Source: JALHVH01 sp963773685 (GTDB lineage Bacteria > Acidobacteriota > Aminicenantia > Aminicenantales > Saccharicenantaceae). Taken from it: a DNA stretch of 64,000 nt. This document shows positions 16,817-25,895 of this stretch, in pieces; within the stretch, counting starts at the first letter, position 1; each line of letters begins with the position of its first letter. Both the position numbers and the translations under genes were made by a program. The notes beneath the pieces were generated by a model. The model saw nothing but the letters and a program-made list of their open reading frames with translations. It was not told where the DNA came from and made no database searches. The stretch is taken from NCBI GenBank assembly GCA_963773685.1, contig CAVZBY010000002.1, positions 186,001 through 250,000 of the forward strand, given 5' to 3'.

Positions 16817-19054
16817 TCAGGGGGCCGGGACAGATGACGTTTTCCCTTTGGGGCGGGAGGCGAGGATAAAGAGCAGGCAGGCCGCGTTCATGAGGAACAA
16901 GGCGTCGAAGAGGGGAAGGATGCCGGCCAGGGGGATAAGTATGGCCGCGGTCAAAAGGGCGCCGAGAAAGGAGCCGAGGAGGTCGGCTCCGTAGGTCCAC
17001 CCCGTCCTTCCCGGCCCGGGGGTGACGGAGCGTGCGGATACGACGAAAAGCCTTCCTCCAAGGGCGCCCAGACCCAGGAGCAGGACGTAAAAAAGGGCCT
17101 CGGGGGCTCGATGCGCCAGCGAGATCCGGAACGCTGCGACGATCAGCAGGAAGCCGGCCTGGGGCGCGAGGAGGCCGGTCATTCGGGAGGGCCCGCTCGA
17201 GTGCCGGGGCAGGGCTTCCCAGTCCCGGTCTTTCCAAGACCGGGGCCACGCCCCGAGGAATAGGCCTCCCATGAACGCGGCGAGCAGGAGCGAAAGCTTT
17301 CCGTAGACGTACCCGTAAAAGGATTGGAAGGCGATGATCGCGGCGAGTTCGACGGCGATGGTCGTGAAGCCCATCGTCCATACGGCCGCGAGCGAGGGAG
17401 TGGACCTGTGCCTTGTGCGGAGGCCGAGGACGAAAAGAATGAAGGCATAGGCGAGGAGGGGAATGCCGAGGAGCCCAAGGACCGGCACCCGCGCGAATGC
17501 CCTCAGCATTCCGGATCCCGGTCCCCGGAACTGGCTGCTCCAGAGGACGGAATGGAAATAATAGGCCGCGGGGGCAAGGTCCAGGTTCGGGCGTGCCCGG
17601 CCTGCGCCGATGCTCTCTTCCAGGCGTGCCGTCCTCAGGGGATTCAGCTTCGCCTTCAGGAACGCCGCATTGATGGACAAGAGCGGCAGTCCGAGCTCCT
17701 CGATCCGCTTTGCCAGGACCTCCGGATCGAGCGTAAGCGGAGCTGAGGACGCCAGGAAAACGTTCGTGTTTCCGGGGACGACCCTGACCTCTGGAAAGAC
17801 GCCGCGAAGCGTCGCGTAGAGGGACGACAGGAAGCGCCGGAGGTCGGGCCCCAGGGAATCCTCTGAAGAAGGGACGACGAACGAGAAGACCCCGCGCGGG
17901 GCAAGCTTCGAGCGGGCCAGGACGAAGAATTCCCTGGTATAGAAACGGTTGATCTGGGCGGTCGCGGGCTCAGGCAGGTTCAGGATGATGACTTCGTACT
18001 GCCGCGCCCCTTCCCGAAGGAACTTGATCCCGTCCCCGTGATGGATGCGGGCCCGGGGATCACGGAGCCCGGCCCGGTCCCTCTCCGGAAGGACGGCCTC
18101 GGCCATCCGGATGATTTCCGGATCGAGCTCCACGGAGTCGGGCGACGCATTCGGGTACTTCAGGACTTCATCGATCCCGCCGCCGACGCCTCCGCCGATG
18201 AGGAGGACGCTCCGGGAGTCCGGCCGTTGGAGCATAGCGAAATGGACGGGCGTTTCGGCCGCGGCCGGGTCCGGGGACGAAAGGACGCGAATCCCGCTCG
18301 CATAGAGGGACACTTGGCCGCTGATCTTGACGGCCTGTAATTTTCCGTAGGGCGTATCCCGGCTGGCTATGAGCTCGAAGGGCTTCCACCACGCTTTTTG
18401 TGAACGCAGGTCGCCGGCGAAGAAGGCCGCAAGAAGGATCAGTCCCGCCGCGAGCCCCGCCGGCCGCTTCCATCGCCCGAGGACCAGAAAGACGCCCGAG
18501 GCCGCCACTCCGGCGGCGATCGCGGTGCCTTGCCAGTTCGATGCCGCCGGGACGAGCCCCAGCGATACGGCCAGGCCGGCCCCGGCGGCCCCCAGGGATT
18601 CGAAGGCATAAACGCGTGTGATATCGGCGCCCGGCATCCCGGCGATCATGGCGAACAGCGCCCCCAGGGGGAAGCTCGCGATGAATCCGATCACGGCGGC
18701 CGCGAGGACGGCCGGAGCCGTCCCGGTCACTTCGCCGGGAAGGATCCCGAGGGCGAACCGGGAAAACCTCAGGGCGATGAGGCCAACGGGGAACAGGAGG
18801 ATGGCGGCGTAGAAGAACTTTTCGATCCCCTTTCGCGATCCGGCGAGGCGGGGGCCGGCGAGACTGCCCAGCCCGCCCCAGAACAGCCAGGAGGCCAGGA
18901 CGATCCCGTAGACCAGCTCGTTCCCCGAAAAATGGACGGAGAACTCCCTGAGGAGAAAGATCTGGAAGGCGGTGGCCGTGAACCCGAGGAGGATCGCCGG
19001 GGCCTCGGCCCTCAGGCCCAGATCCCGGGGATCGGGGCGCCGCAGAAACCGCAT
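16817..19054 (-). CDS. Polytopic membrane protein with spermidine-synthase-like domain
   Basis: 745 aa from ATG 19054, which has AGGAG seven bases upstream and overlaps the end of the radical SAM gene by 43 bases. Architecture: about 7 membrane helices (30-240), a soluble Rossmann methyltransferase/spermidine-synthase-like domain (about 270-520) with SAM-type loop LLIGGGVGGGIDEVL, then more membrane helices. The loop NLPEPATAQINRFYTREFF has Asn where aminopropyltransferases usually carry the catalytic Asp, so classic spermidine synthesis is doubtful. Fused membrane spermidine-synthase-like proteins are widespread and largely uncharacterised. Part of the DUF362/AmrS-like operon. Confidence 0.75.
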   Translation of the reverse strand: MRFLRRPDPRDLGLRAEAPAILLGFTATAFQIFLLREFSVHFSGNELVYGIVLASWLFWGGLGSLAGPRLAGSRKGIEKFFYAAILLFPVGLIALRFSRFALGILPGEVTGTAPAVLAAAVIGFIASFPLGALFAMIAGMPGADITRVYAFESLGAAGAGLAVSLGLVPAASNWQGTAIAAGVAASGVFLVLGRWKRPAGLAAGLILLAAFFAGDLRSQKAWWKPFELIASRDTPYGKLQAVKISGQVSLYASGIRVLSSPDPAAAETPVHFAMLQRPDSRSVLLIGGGVGGGIDEVLKYPNASPDSVELDPEIIRMAEAVLPERDRAGLRDPRARIHHGDGIKFLREGARQYEVIILNLPEPATAQINRFYTREFFVLARSKLAPRGVFSFVVPSSEDSLGPDLRRFLSSLYATLRGVFPEVRVVPGNTNVFLASSAPLTLDPEVLAKRIEELGLPLLSINAAFLKAKLNPLRTARLEESIGAGRARPNLDLAPAAYYFHSVLWSSQFRGPGSGMLRAFARVPVLGLLGIPLLAYAFILFVLGLRTRHRSTPSLAAVWTMGFTTIAVELAAIIAFQSFYGYVYGKLSLLLAAFMGGLFLGAWPRSWKDRDWEALPRHSSGPSRMTGLLAPQAGFLLIVAAFRISLAHRAPEALFYVLLLGLGALGGRLFVVSARSVTPGPGRTGWTYGADLLGSFLGALLTAAILIPLAGILPLFDALFLMNAACLLFILASRPKGKTSSVPAP

Positions 19055-20133
19055 TTCCCGCTCCTGACGTCGTTCGTTCGCACGGCGTATCCCGATCTGG
19101 CGATCACGACACGGCGGCAAGCCGGACAGACGGTGTTCTCGGCCTCGTGACCCGGGACGTTGCCGATATAGACATAGTTCAGCCCTTCTTCCAGGGCGAT
19201 CCGCCGGGCCCGTTCCAGCGTCGCGACCGGGGTCGGCGGAAGGTTCTTCACCAGATACATCGGCTGGAAGCGCGAGAAGTGCAGAGGAACGTCCGGCCCG
19301 GCCTCCGCCCTCAGCCAACGGCTCATTTCCCGGATCTCCGCGGGGGAATCGTTGAGCGTGGGGATGACGAGATAGACGACTTCGAGCCAGACCTTGCTCC
19401 CGGCCACGATCCGGATGGCCTCGAGGACCGCCCCGAGATCGCCCCGGACATACTCAGCGTAGAAATCCTTGGAGAAGGATTTGAGGTCTATTTTTACCGC
19501 GTCCACGAGCTGGAGGAGATCCTCCAGGGGTTCCGGCCTGACGTGCCCGCCGGAAACGACGAGGTTCCGGACCCCTTTCCGCCTGGCGGCGACGGCCGCG
19601 TCGGCCATATACTCGAAGAACACGATGGGCTCGGTGTAGGTGTAGGCGACGGAAGGACAGCCGTATCGTTGCGCCGCCGCGGCGACGGCCGCGGGGGGGA
19701 GGTCGAAGGACTCCACCTGCTCCGGCCGGACCTGGGAGATCTGCCAGTTCTGGCAGAACTTGCAGTTCACGTTGCAGCCCGCCGTGGCCAGCGAGAGCGC
19801 GTTGGTGGCGGGAAGGACGTGGAAGAACGGCTTTTTCTCGACGGGATCGACGTTGAGACTGCACGCCTTGCCGTAGACGAGCGTGTAATAGGTCCCCCCC
19901 TGGTTCTCGCGGACGCCGCAATATCCGCGCTCCTTGTCCCCCAGGCGGCAGAGCTTCGGGCAGAGCTGGCATTCGATCTCGCGGTCCGCGAGCTTCCGGT
20001 AGTATCGGGCTTCGACGCGGGAGAGCTCGGCGGGGGCCGCGAAGGCGGCCATCTCGGAGCATAGGGAGGGAAGACCTGCGCCCAGGACGAGCCCCGCGCC
20101 GGCGCTCTCCCTGATGAATCGGCGCCTGTTCAT
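19012..20133 (-). CDS. AmmeMemoRadiSam-type radical SAM protein with Tat-like signal
   Basis: 373 aa. N-terminus MNRRRFIRESAGAGLVLGAG fits a Tat signal (RRxF followed by a hydrophobic stretch). Cys pairs CQLCPKLC and GYCGVREN precede the radical SAM cluster motif CNVNCKFC (Cys120, Cys124, Cys127), then a typical PflA-like barrel. The C-terminus has a zinc ribbon (CPACRR and CGFCGAP). The sequence fits the AmrS family, whose reaction is unknown; its usual AMMECR1 and Memo partners are not in the window. Starts 1 base after the DUF362 stop. An exported radical SAM enzyme would be unusual because SAM and the reductant are cytosolic. Confidence 0.85.
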   Translation of the reverse strand: MNRRRFIRESAGAGLVLGAGLPSLCSEMAAFAAPAELSRVEARYYRKLADREIECQLCPKLCRLGDKERGYCGVRENQGGTYYTLVYGKACSLNVDPVEKKPFFHVLPATNALSLATAGCNVNCKFCQNWQISQVRPEQVESFDLPPAAVAAAAQRYGCPSVAYTYTEPIVFFEYMADAAVAARRKGVRNLVVSGGHVRPEPLEDLLQLVDAVKIDLKSFSKDFYAEYVRGDLGAVLEAIRIVAGSKVWLEVVYLVIPTLNDSPAEIREMSRWLRAEAGPDVPLHFSRFQPMYLVKNLPPTPVATLERARRIALEEGLNYVYIGNVPGHEAENTVCPACRRVVIARSGYAVRTNDVRSGKCGFCGAPIPGIWA

Positions 20134-20134
20134 G

Positions 20135-21025
20135 TCAGACCTCGACCTCGACGACCGCGATCCGGGCGGGATCCGCCGTTCCCAGCCCCAGCTTTTCGGC
20201 CGCGGCCAGGTAGGACGGCTCCCGCTGCTCCTCGGCGAGCGAAGGGAGGCCCTTCTTCGCCCGGAGGCTTTCGATGAGGCGCCAACCGGCCGCGTCCGTC
20301 GCCACGGGGTCGATCCCGAAGATCAGCGTTCCGGCCCTTTCCGCCCACTGGGGGTGATAGGAGGGCCCGCGATGATATTGAACGGTCAAGGCGTCCAGGA
20401 TGGTCAGACGGTGCTTGCCTTTGATGGGCGGCGCGTCGAAGACGTGGGCGACGTAGGGATCGCAGCGGCCGTCGTGATATTTGTTCGGATTGTGGATGGC
20501 GCCGAAGTAGTTCTTCATCCCGGCCGTCACGCCCGCCATCCCATGGTCCTTGAGGACGGCCAGGCTGATCGAAGCCGTGACATAATCCTCCTGGATGGAG
20601 GAGAAGAGGCTTCCGATGTCCCTGTGGATGACGAGCTCGCGGCCGTAGCCGGCTCCCTCCGTGTCCGTGCCGAAGACCCGGGGCCCGTTCCCCGCGGAAG
20701 AAAGCCTGTAGCCGGCTCCCTTGAGCTCACGGTTCGTCCGGTCCCAGATCACGATGCTTCCGGCCTTGACGGTCTTTTCAGCGAGCCAGGCGGCCAGCGG
20801 AAGAGAGACGTCGGGCCGGGTGCTGAGGGGCTTCCCGCCGATGGCGTTGATCTTGATGCCGACACGATCTCCCGGAGAGAACAGGCGGCGCAGACCGTCA
20901 TTCGGTTCGGTCTCCCCGGTCAGGGTTCGGATCCCCGCTTCGTACATCCGCCGGACGGTATCCGGGGGAATGTCCCCGGAAGGGAGGCCCTTCGCCCTGA
21001 CCACGACGACCTTCGATGCGTCCAT
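20135..21025 (-). CDS. DUF362 family protein
   Basis: 296 aa from ATG 21025. Sequence such as FSPGDRVGIKINAIGG, LKDHGMAGVTAGMKNYFGA and GIDPVATDAAGWRLIE matches DUF362, a family often annotated near iron-sulfur proteins but without a fixed reaction. An alternative ATG at 21034 lies inside the predicted -10 hexamer, so I prefer 21025, which would be leaderless. First gene of an operon with the radical SAM and the membrane spermidine-synthase-like genes, with junctions of 1 base and a 43-base overlap. Confidence 0.8.
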   Translation of the reverse strand: MDASKVVVVRAKGLPSGDIPPDTVRRMYEAGIRTLTGETEPNDGLRRLFSPGDRVGIKINAIGGKPLSTRPDVSLPLAAWLAEKTVKAGSIVIWDRTNRELKGAGYRLSSAGNGPRVFGTDTEGAGYGRELVIHRDIGSLFSSIQEDYVTASISLAVLKDHGMAGVTAGMKNYFGAIHNPNKYHDGRCDPYVAHVFDAPPIKGKHRLTILDALTVQYHRGPSYHPQWAERAGTLIFGIDPVATDAAGWRLIESLRAKKGLPSLAEEQREPSYLAAAEKLGLGTADPARIAVVEVEV

Positions 21026-21032
21026 CGGTTCC

Positions 21033-21061
21033 ATGATGGCGATATTCCCCGAACCTGTCAA
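21033..21061 (-). promoter_or_regulatory. Promoter for the DUF362 operon (TTGACA-17-CATCAT)
   Basis: Minus strand: consensus -35 TTGACA (21061-21056), 17-base spacer, -10 CATCAT (21038-21033, 4 of 6). Seven bases separate it from the ATG at 21025, predicting a leaderless message. Confidence 0.5.
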
Positions 21062-21094
21062 CGGGACCGCGTTGCCATCGCCTATCCGGGCGAC

Positions 21095-21123
21095 TTGAAT
21101 GGGGCGGCGGGACCGGCTAAGAT
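21095..21123 (+). promoter_or_regulatory. Promoter for the DUF6599-like gene (TTGAAT-17-TAAGAT)
   Basis: -35 TTGAAT at 21095-21100, 17-base spacer, -10 TAAGAT at 21118-21123. A leader of about 20 bases with GGGAGGA follows before ATG 21152. Confidence 0.5.
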
Positions 21124-21151
21124 GGTGTCCGTCCATTGAACGGGAGGACCT

Positions 21152-22078
21152 ATGAGAACCATCATGAGAACGTTGATCCTGACCTTGCTTTGCGGCTTGA
21201 CGGCGGGCATCGTCCTCGGAGCGCCGGCTGCGGCGGCCCCGCAAAGGGCCGGCGATCCGGCCCTGCTCGCCCTGGTCCCGAAGATCGACGGATGGACTGC
21301 GACCGAGAAACCACGAACCTTCTTCCCGGACACCCTCTACGAATACATCGACGGAGCCGCCGAAAGCTATATCGGCTACGATTTCAGGGAGCTGGCCGTC
21401 GCCGAGTTCGCCCAGGGCGGGAGCCAGGCGACCTTGACCCTCGAGATCTACGACATGGGCGGCGCCCTGAACGCGTTCGGCATCTACAGCGCCGAGCGGT
21501 TCCCGGACAACCGGGCAGTGGACGTGGGGACCCACGGCTATATCGAAGGCGAGGTCCTCAATTTCGTCGCCGGGACGGTATATGTGAAGCTGCTCTGCTT
21601 CAACGGCGGGGATGCGACCGCGTCCATCCTCGAGACGTTCGCCCGGAAGGTCGCCTCGGGCGCGGGGCCCAAAGGGAGCCTCCCGGCCCTGTTCTCGGTG
21701 TTCCCGAAGGATGGCCTGGTCCCGAACAGCGAAAAATACATCCGCCGGAACGTCATGGGCTTCGATTTCCTGAGCAACGGGTACATGGTCGCATACAAGG
21801 ACGGCGGGGCCGAGTTCGAAGGCTTCATCATCGAGCCCGATCCGAGTCCGGATGCGGCCGCGCCGTTGAAGCGCCTCCTCGATTTCTTCGCGGGGGAGGG
21901 ACAGGCCGTCGAGGCCCTTCCTTCCGGTCATCACCTCCGGAACAAGTACGGCCAGAACATGTACATCGGGATCGCGGGGAACCGGCTCTACGGCATCAGC
22001 CGGGTTCCCGATGGATCCGGCGCGAAGGGGGCGGCGTGGTTCGAGCGCCTGGCCGAGGCCGTCCGAAAAGAGGCTTGA
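21152..22078 (+). CDS. DUF6599-like exported protein
   Basis: 308 aa. Signal peptide at 1-28 ending APAAAA. The mature part contains DTLYEYIDGAAESYIGYDF and LEIYDMGGALNAFGIYSAER, which match DUF6599-type proteins found as secreted proteins in Acidobacteriota and Planctomycetes-like genomes. Function unknown. ATG with GGGAGGACCT upstream. Divergent from the DUF362 operon; followed after 80 bases by the permease gene. Confidence 0.7.
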   Translation: MRTIMRTLILTLLCGLTAGIVLGAPAAAAPQRAGDPALLALVPKIDGWTATEKPRTFFPDTLYEYIDGAAESYIGYDFRELAVAEFAQGGSQATLTLEIYDMGGALNAFGIYSAERFPDNRAVDVGTHGYIEGEVLNFVAGTVYVKLLCFNGGDATASILETFARKVASGAGPKGSLPALFSVFPKDGLVPNSEKYIRRNVMGFDFLSNGYMVAYKDGGAEFEGFIIEPDPSPDAAAPLKRLLDFFAGEGQAVEALPSGHHLRNKYGQNMYIGIAGNRLYGISRVPDGSGAKGAAWFERLAEAVRKEA

Positions 22079-22158
22079 GCCTTACAGCGGATCTTGCCTG
22101 AGGCGGTCACGGAGCCGCAGGATTCCCTTTTCCCGGCGATTGTGCTAAACATGACCCT

Positions 22159-23175
22159 ATGGACGACAACAAGGTCCTGAAGCTCTCCGCGGTTTTCATC
22201 GCCCTCGTCGTTGCCGGCGTTGTTCTCAAGCTGGCCAAGCCCGTGCTTTTCCCGTTCTTCCTGGCCATCTTCATCTCTTATATCATCAACCCGGCCCTGG
22301 AGTTCCTGATGCGGCGGAAGATTCCGAAGCCCCTGGCCGTCCTCCTCCTCATCCTGGTGACTTTCTCTCTGATGTACGTGTTCGTCGCCGTCTTTTATTC
22401 CAGCGGCAAGGCCTTCGCCGCCGAGGTTCCCCATTACGGGGAACAGTTCCAGGCCCTCCTCGCCAAGCTCGAATCCTCCCGCTTCCTGGGCGCCCATTGG
22501 AATATGACGACCCTCCTTGGGGCCATCAACGTCGAGAAGATCGCCTCGATCGCCGTCTCGGCCCTGGGTCCGTTCTTTTCCTTCCTCTCGACGCTGTTCC
22601 TCGTCCTGGTCTTCCTCATCTTCATCCTCGCCGGGCGGGGAAGGCTGGCCGCGAAGATCGAGTGCTCCTTCAGCCCGGAGCAGGCGAAGAGGGTCGCGGG
22701 TGTTCTCGAGAATATCGATGGCCAGATCGAGAAGTACCTGGCCATCAAGACCGTCTTCTGCATCCTGAACGGGATCATCGTCGGCGTCGTCCTCGCCCTC
22801 TTTGGCGTCGAGTTTGCCATCGTCTTCGGCTTCCTGGCTTTTCTCCTGAACTACATCCCGAACATCGGCTCTACGGTCGCCACCGCCCTGCCCATCGTCA
22901 TCGCGTTCCTTCAGTACGGGAGCCTCTTGAGATGTTTGCTTATCCTGGCCATCGTCGTCCTGCTCGACAATCTGATGGGGAATATCCTGGAGCCGAGGTT
23001 CATGGGCAAAGGGCTGGGCCTCAGCCCCCTCCTTGTCATTTTCTCCTTGATCTTCTGGGGATGGCTGTGGGGGATCCCGGGCATGGTGCTCTCAACGCCC
23101 ATCACCGCCGTCATCAAGATCATCTGCGCCAACGTCCCGTCGCTCCGCCCCGTCGCGGAGCTGATGAGCAAATAG
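22159..23175 (+). CDS. AI-2E family transporter (PerM/YdiK-like permease)
   Basis: 338 aa with the family's usual layout: N-terminal helices (VFIALVVAGVVLKLAKPVLF), a soluble insertion, then a C-terminal helical block including FGFLAFLLNYIPNIGSTVAT and the conserved GLGLSPLLVIFSLIFWGWLW. Family members export small molecules or ions; AI-2 transport is shown for only a few. No strong ribosome site; a TAAACA hexamer 7 bases before ATG may mark a leaderless start, but no convincing -35 is visible. Confidence 0.88.
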   Translation: MDDNKVLKLSAVFIALVVAGVVLKLAKPVLFPFFLAIFISYIINPALEFLMRRKIPKPLAVLLLILVTFSLMYVFVAVFYSSGKAFAAEVPHYGEQFQALLAKLESSRFLGAHWNMTTLLGAINVEKIASIAVSALGPFFSFLSTLFLVLVFLIFILAGRGRLAAKIECSFSPEQAKRVAGVLENIDGQIEKYLAIKTVFCILNGIIVGVVLALFGVEFAIVFGFLAFLLNYIPNIGSTVATALPIVIAFLQYGSLLRCLLILAIVVLLDNLMGNILEPRFMGKGLGLSPLLVIFSLIFWGWLWGIPGMVLSTPITAVIKIICANVPSLRPVAELMSK

Positions 23176-23209
23176 CCGGAGCGGATCTCCCCGGCGGCGC
23201 GTTCCTCCG

Positions 23210-23863
23210 TCAGCGGATGAGCCGGCTCTTTTGCGACAGGCCGCGGATCCGGGCGAAGCGCTCCGCGAGGTCGCCGAGGTAGGCCCGGCCCTCCGGCGCG
23301 CGCCGGGCCGCGAATCGGACGGAGAGGATGATCCGGTCGATACAACGGAGCTTCTCCTCCCGGGAGTAGGATTCGAGCCCCGAGGTCAGGATGACGGGGG
23401 CCTCCCATCGGGCCCTTTCCGAGGCGGCGAGAACGACCTCGCCAAGCTCGTTCGCGGGCCTCCGGCTCTCGCCCGGGATGACCAGGAGCCCTTTTCCCTT
23501 GTCGACCTTCTCCCGGGCGTATTCCAGCGCCAGGAGGACCTGGCCGTCCGTCAGAGCCGGGGCGCGCTCGGCGAGCTGGGCAAGGGGAGCTTCAAGCTGG
23601 AAGACGAGCCCGGCCAGCCGTTCGTCCCTGAGGATATCATCATCCGCCGGCCGTAGGCGAGGGGCCCGCGAAGGCACCCTTTCCAGGATCCGCTTTTCCT
23701 GATAGGGGCTGTGACGGGCGAGGTGAGGGCAGGAAGGGGGGCAATGGAGATCTTTTTGCCGGAGACGTCCGCAGCACAGGTTGCAGAGGCGGCTGCCCAG
23801 CGCGGGGCATGACCTCTTGGCGACGCGGATGCCGCACTTGGGGCAGAGGGGCATGCGCTTCAA
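23210..23863 (-). CDS. Cys-rich protein of unknown function, coupled to rnc
   Basis: 217 aa. The first 45 residues hold clustered cysteines: CPKC, then CPALGSRLCNLCCG, then CPPSC, suggesting one or two zinc-binding sites. The rest is helical and charged with no motif I recognise. ATG overlaps the rnc stop by 4 bases (23860-23863), so it is translated with RNase III. A nucleic-acid-related role is a guess from the zinc-finger look and the neighbour. Confidence 0.6.
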   Translation of the reverse strand: MKRMPLCPKCGIRVAKRSCPALGSRLCNLCCGRLRQKDLHCPPSCPHLARHSPYQEKRILERVPSRAPRLRPADDDILRDERLAGLVFQLEAPLAQLAERAPALTDGQVLLALEYAREKVDKGKGLLVIPGESRRPANELGEVVLAASERARWEAPVILTSGLESYSREEKLRCIDRIILSVRFAARRAPEGRAYLGDLAERFARIRGLSQKSRLIR

Positions 23864-24597
23864 TCCTTTTTTGCGATGATGAACGTTTCGGGGGTCAGGA
23901 CCTTCATCTTCCGGCCGAGCATGGACTTGAGGGCCTTCTGGGCGGCGGCCTGCTCGGCGGTCTTGCGGGACCGGCCCTTGGCCTTGGCCAGGACCTTCCC
24001 TCCGGCGCTTACCTCCACGACGAACGTCCGGTCATGGGCGGGCCCTTTCTCGGACAGGGTCCGGTAATCGGGGGAGGGGAGGCCGTCCTTCTGGAACGCC
24101 TCCTGGAGGGCCGACTTGAAGTTGTTGATGAGGAACTCGTTCCGGATGGGCCGGAAGGAGGAGGCGAGGATCTTCGCGACGAGCGCCCGGGCCGCTTCGA
24201 ACCCGCCGTCGCAATAGACCGCCCCGATGACGGCCTCGAAAACCCCGGCCAGGATCGTCCGCTTCCGCCGGCCGCCGCTCTTCTCCTCGCCCCTTCCGAG
24301 GAGCATCGCCTTGTCCAGCTTCAGGTCCTGGGCGAATTCGGAGAGCGAAAGCGTCGACGACGCCGTGGATTTGAGCTTGGACAGCTCCCCCTCGTTGAGG
24401 TCCGGATAAGCCTCATAGAAATGATGGGCAACCGCCAGGCCAACGACGGAATCGCCCAGGAATTCCAGGAGCTCGTTGTCCCTGGCCCCTGGGCTTTCGA
24501 AGGCGTGGGAGCTGTGTGTCAGGGCCTTTTCGAGGAGCCCCCGGTCCTTGAACGCGTAGCCGAGTCTCCGTTCGAGGCGATCGAGATTCGTCTTCAT
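23860..24597 (-). CDS. rnc: Ribonuclease III
   Basis: 245 aa. Endonuclease for double-stranded RNA: rRNA maturation and mRNA decay. Seen: signature NELLEFLGDSVVGLAVA (about 41-57), second acidic site AGVFEAVIGAVYCDGG, and a C-terminal double-stranded RNA-binding domain (about 160-232) with FVVEVSAGGKVLAKAKGRSRKTAEQAAA. One base separates its start from the pyrC stop. Confidence 0.96.
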   Translation of the reverse strand: MKTNLDRLERRLGYAFKDRGLLEKALTHSSHAFESPGARDNELLEFLGDSVVGLAVAHHFYEAYPDLNEGELSKLKSTASSTLSLSEFAQDLKLDKAMLLGRGEEKSGGRRKRTILAGVFEAVIGAVYCDGGFEAARALVAKILASSFRPIRNEFLINNFKSALQEAFQKDGLPSPDYRTLSEKGPAHDRTFVVEVSAGGKVLAKAKGRSRKTAEQAAAQKALKSMLGRKMKVLTPETFIIAKKD

Positions 24598-24598
24598 G

Positions 24599-25885
24599 TC
24601 ATGTCCGGCCGAAGGGATAGACGACCTTGCCTCCGACGACGGTCATGACGGGCGCGCCCCGGAGGGCCCAGCCGTCGAAGGGCGTATTGCGGCTCCGGGA
24701 TTCGAAACGGGTCCGGTCGACGACCGTTTCCGCAGCGAGGTCGAGGAGGGTCAGGTCCGCGTCGGCGCCCGCGGCGAGCCGTCCCTTGTTCCCAAGTCCC
24801 AGGAGACGGGCGGGGTTGAAGGTGAGGAGCGCGACGAACCGGCTCAAGGAAATGACGTCGCGGCGGACCAGCCTGTCCAAGAGGACCGGGACGGCCGTCT
24901 CCAGGCCGACGATGCCGAACGGCGCGCTTTCGAACCCGGCGGCCTTCTCTTCGTCGGTGTGAGGGGCGTGGTCGGTGGCGATAGCCTCGACGACCCCATC
25001 CCGGAGGGCGCCGACCAGGGCGGCGACATCCGCGGCGCTCCTCAGCGGAGGGTTCATCTTGAAGTTGGGGTCGATGCCGTCGACGAGGGAGTCGTCGAGC
25101 AGGAGATGATGCGGCGTGGCTTCGGCGGAGACGCGGATGCCTCTCTCCCGGGCTTCGGCCACGGCCCGGACGGCTCCCCGGACGCTCAAATGGGCGATAT
25201 GGACGCGCGCCTCGGCGGCCTCGGCGAGCCGGATGTCCCGGATGACCATGACCTCCTCGGCCGCTGCCGGCATCCCCTTGAGGCCGAGGCGGCGGGCCGC
25301 CGGACCCTCATTCATCACCGCTCCCGCGGTGAGACTCCGGTCCTCGCAGTGGTCGATGATGAGCGCGCCCAGGGTCCGCGATGTTTCGAGCGCCCGGCGC
25401 ATGATCTCCGGGTCGCTCACGGGTTGGCCGTCGTCGGAGAAGGCGACGGCGCCGGCCCGGACCAAGGAGGGCCAATCGGAAGGCGTCTCCCCCGCAAGCC
25501 CCCGCGTCACCGCGGCGATGGGGAAGACGTTGACGAGGGCGCTCCGTCGGGCCTCGTTCCGGATGAATTCCGTGACGGCGGGCTCGTCGTTCACAGGGTT
25601 CGAATTGGGCATCCCGCAGATCGTCGTGAACCCGCCGCGGGCCGCGGCCCGGGCCGCCGTCCTAATGGTCTCCTTCTTCTCGAACCCGGGCTCGCGGAGA
25701 TGGACGTGCATGTCGATGAAGCCCGGCGCCACGACGAGGCCGGAGGCATCGATGACCTCGTGACCGGCGGCAGGGAGGCCGGGACCGACGGCCGCGATCG
25801 TTCTTCCGGAGACGAGGACGTCCAGGATCGCGTCGGTCGCGGATCCCGGGTCGACCACCCGGCCGCCCCTGAACAGGAGTCCCAT
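24599..25885 (-). CDS. pyrC: Dihydroorotase, class I
   Basis: 428 aa. Zinc amidohydrolase closing carbamoyl-aspartate to dihydroorotate in pyrimidine synthesis. Seen: GFIDMHVHLREPG with metal-binding histidines, CGMPNSNPVND, and ATDHAPHTDEEK near the C-terminus. Type I length. Directly follows pyrR after 10 bases. The aspartate carbamoyltransferase gene (pyrB) that usually sits between pyrR and pyrC is not in the window. Confidence 0.95.
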   Translation of the reverse strand: MGLLFRGGRVVDPGSATDAILDVLVSGRTIAAVGPGLPAAGHEVIDASGLVVAPGFIDMHVHLREPGFEKKETIRTAARAAARGGFTTICGMPNSNPVNDEPAVTEFIRNEARRSALVNVFPIAAVTRGLAGETPSDWPSLVRAGAVAFSDDGQPVSDPEIMRRALETSRTLGALIIDHCEDRSLTAGAVMNEGPAARRLGLKGMPAAAEEVMVIRDIRLAEAAEARVHIAHLSVRGAVRAVAEARERGIRVSAEATPHHLLLDDSLVDGIDPNFKMNPPLRSAADVAALVGALRDGVVEAIATDHAPHTDEEKAAGFESAPFGIVGLETAVPVLLDRLVRRDVISLSRFVALLTFNPARLLGLGNKGRLAAGADADLTLLDLAAETVVDRTRFESRSRNTPFDGWALRGAPVMTVVGGKVVYPFGRT

Positions 25886-25895
25886 CGCGCCGGCC

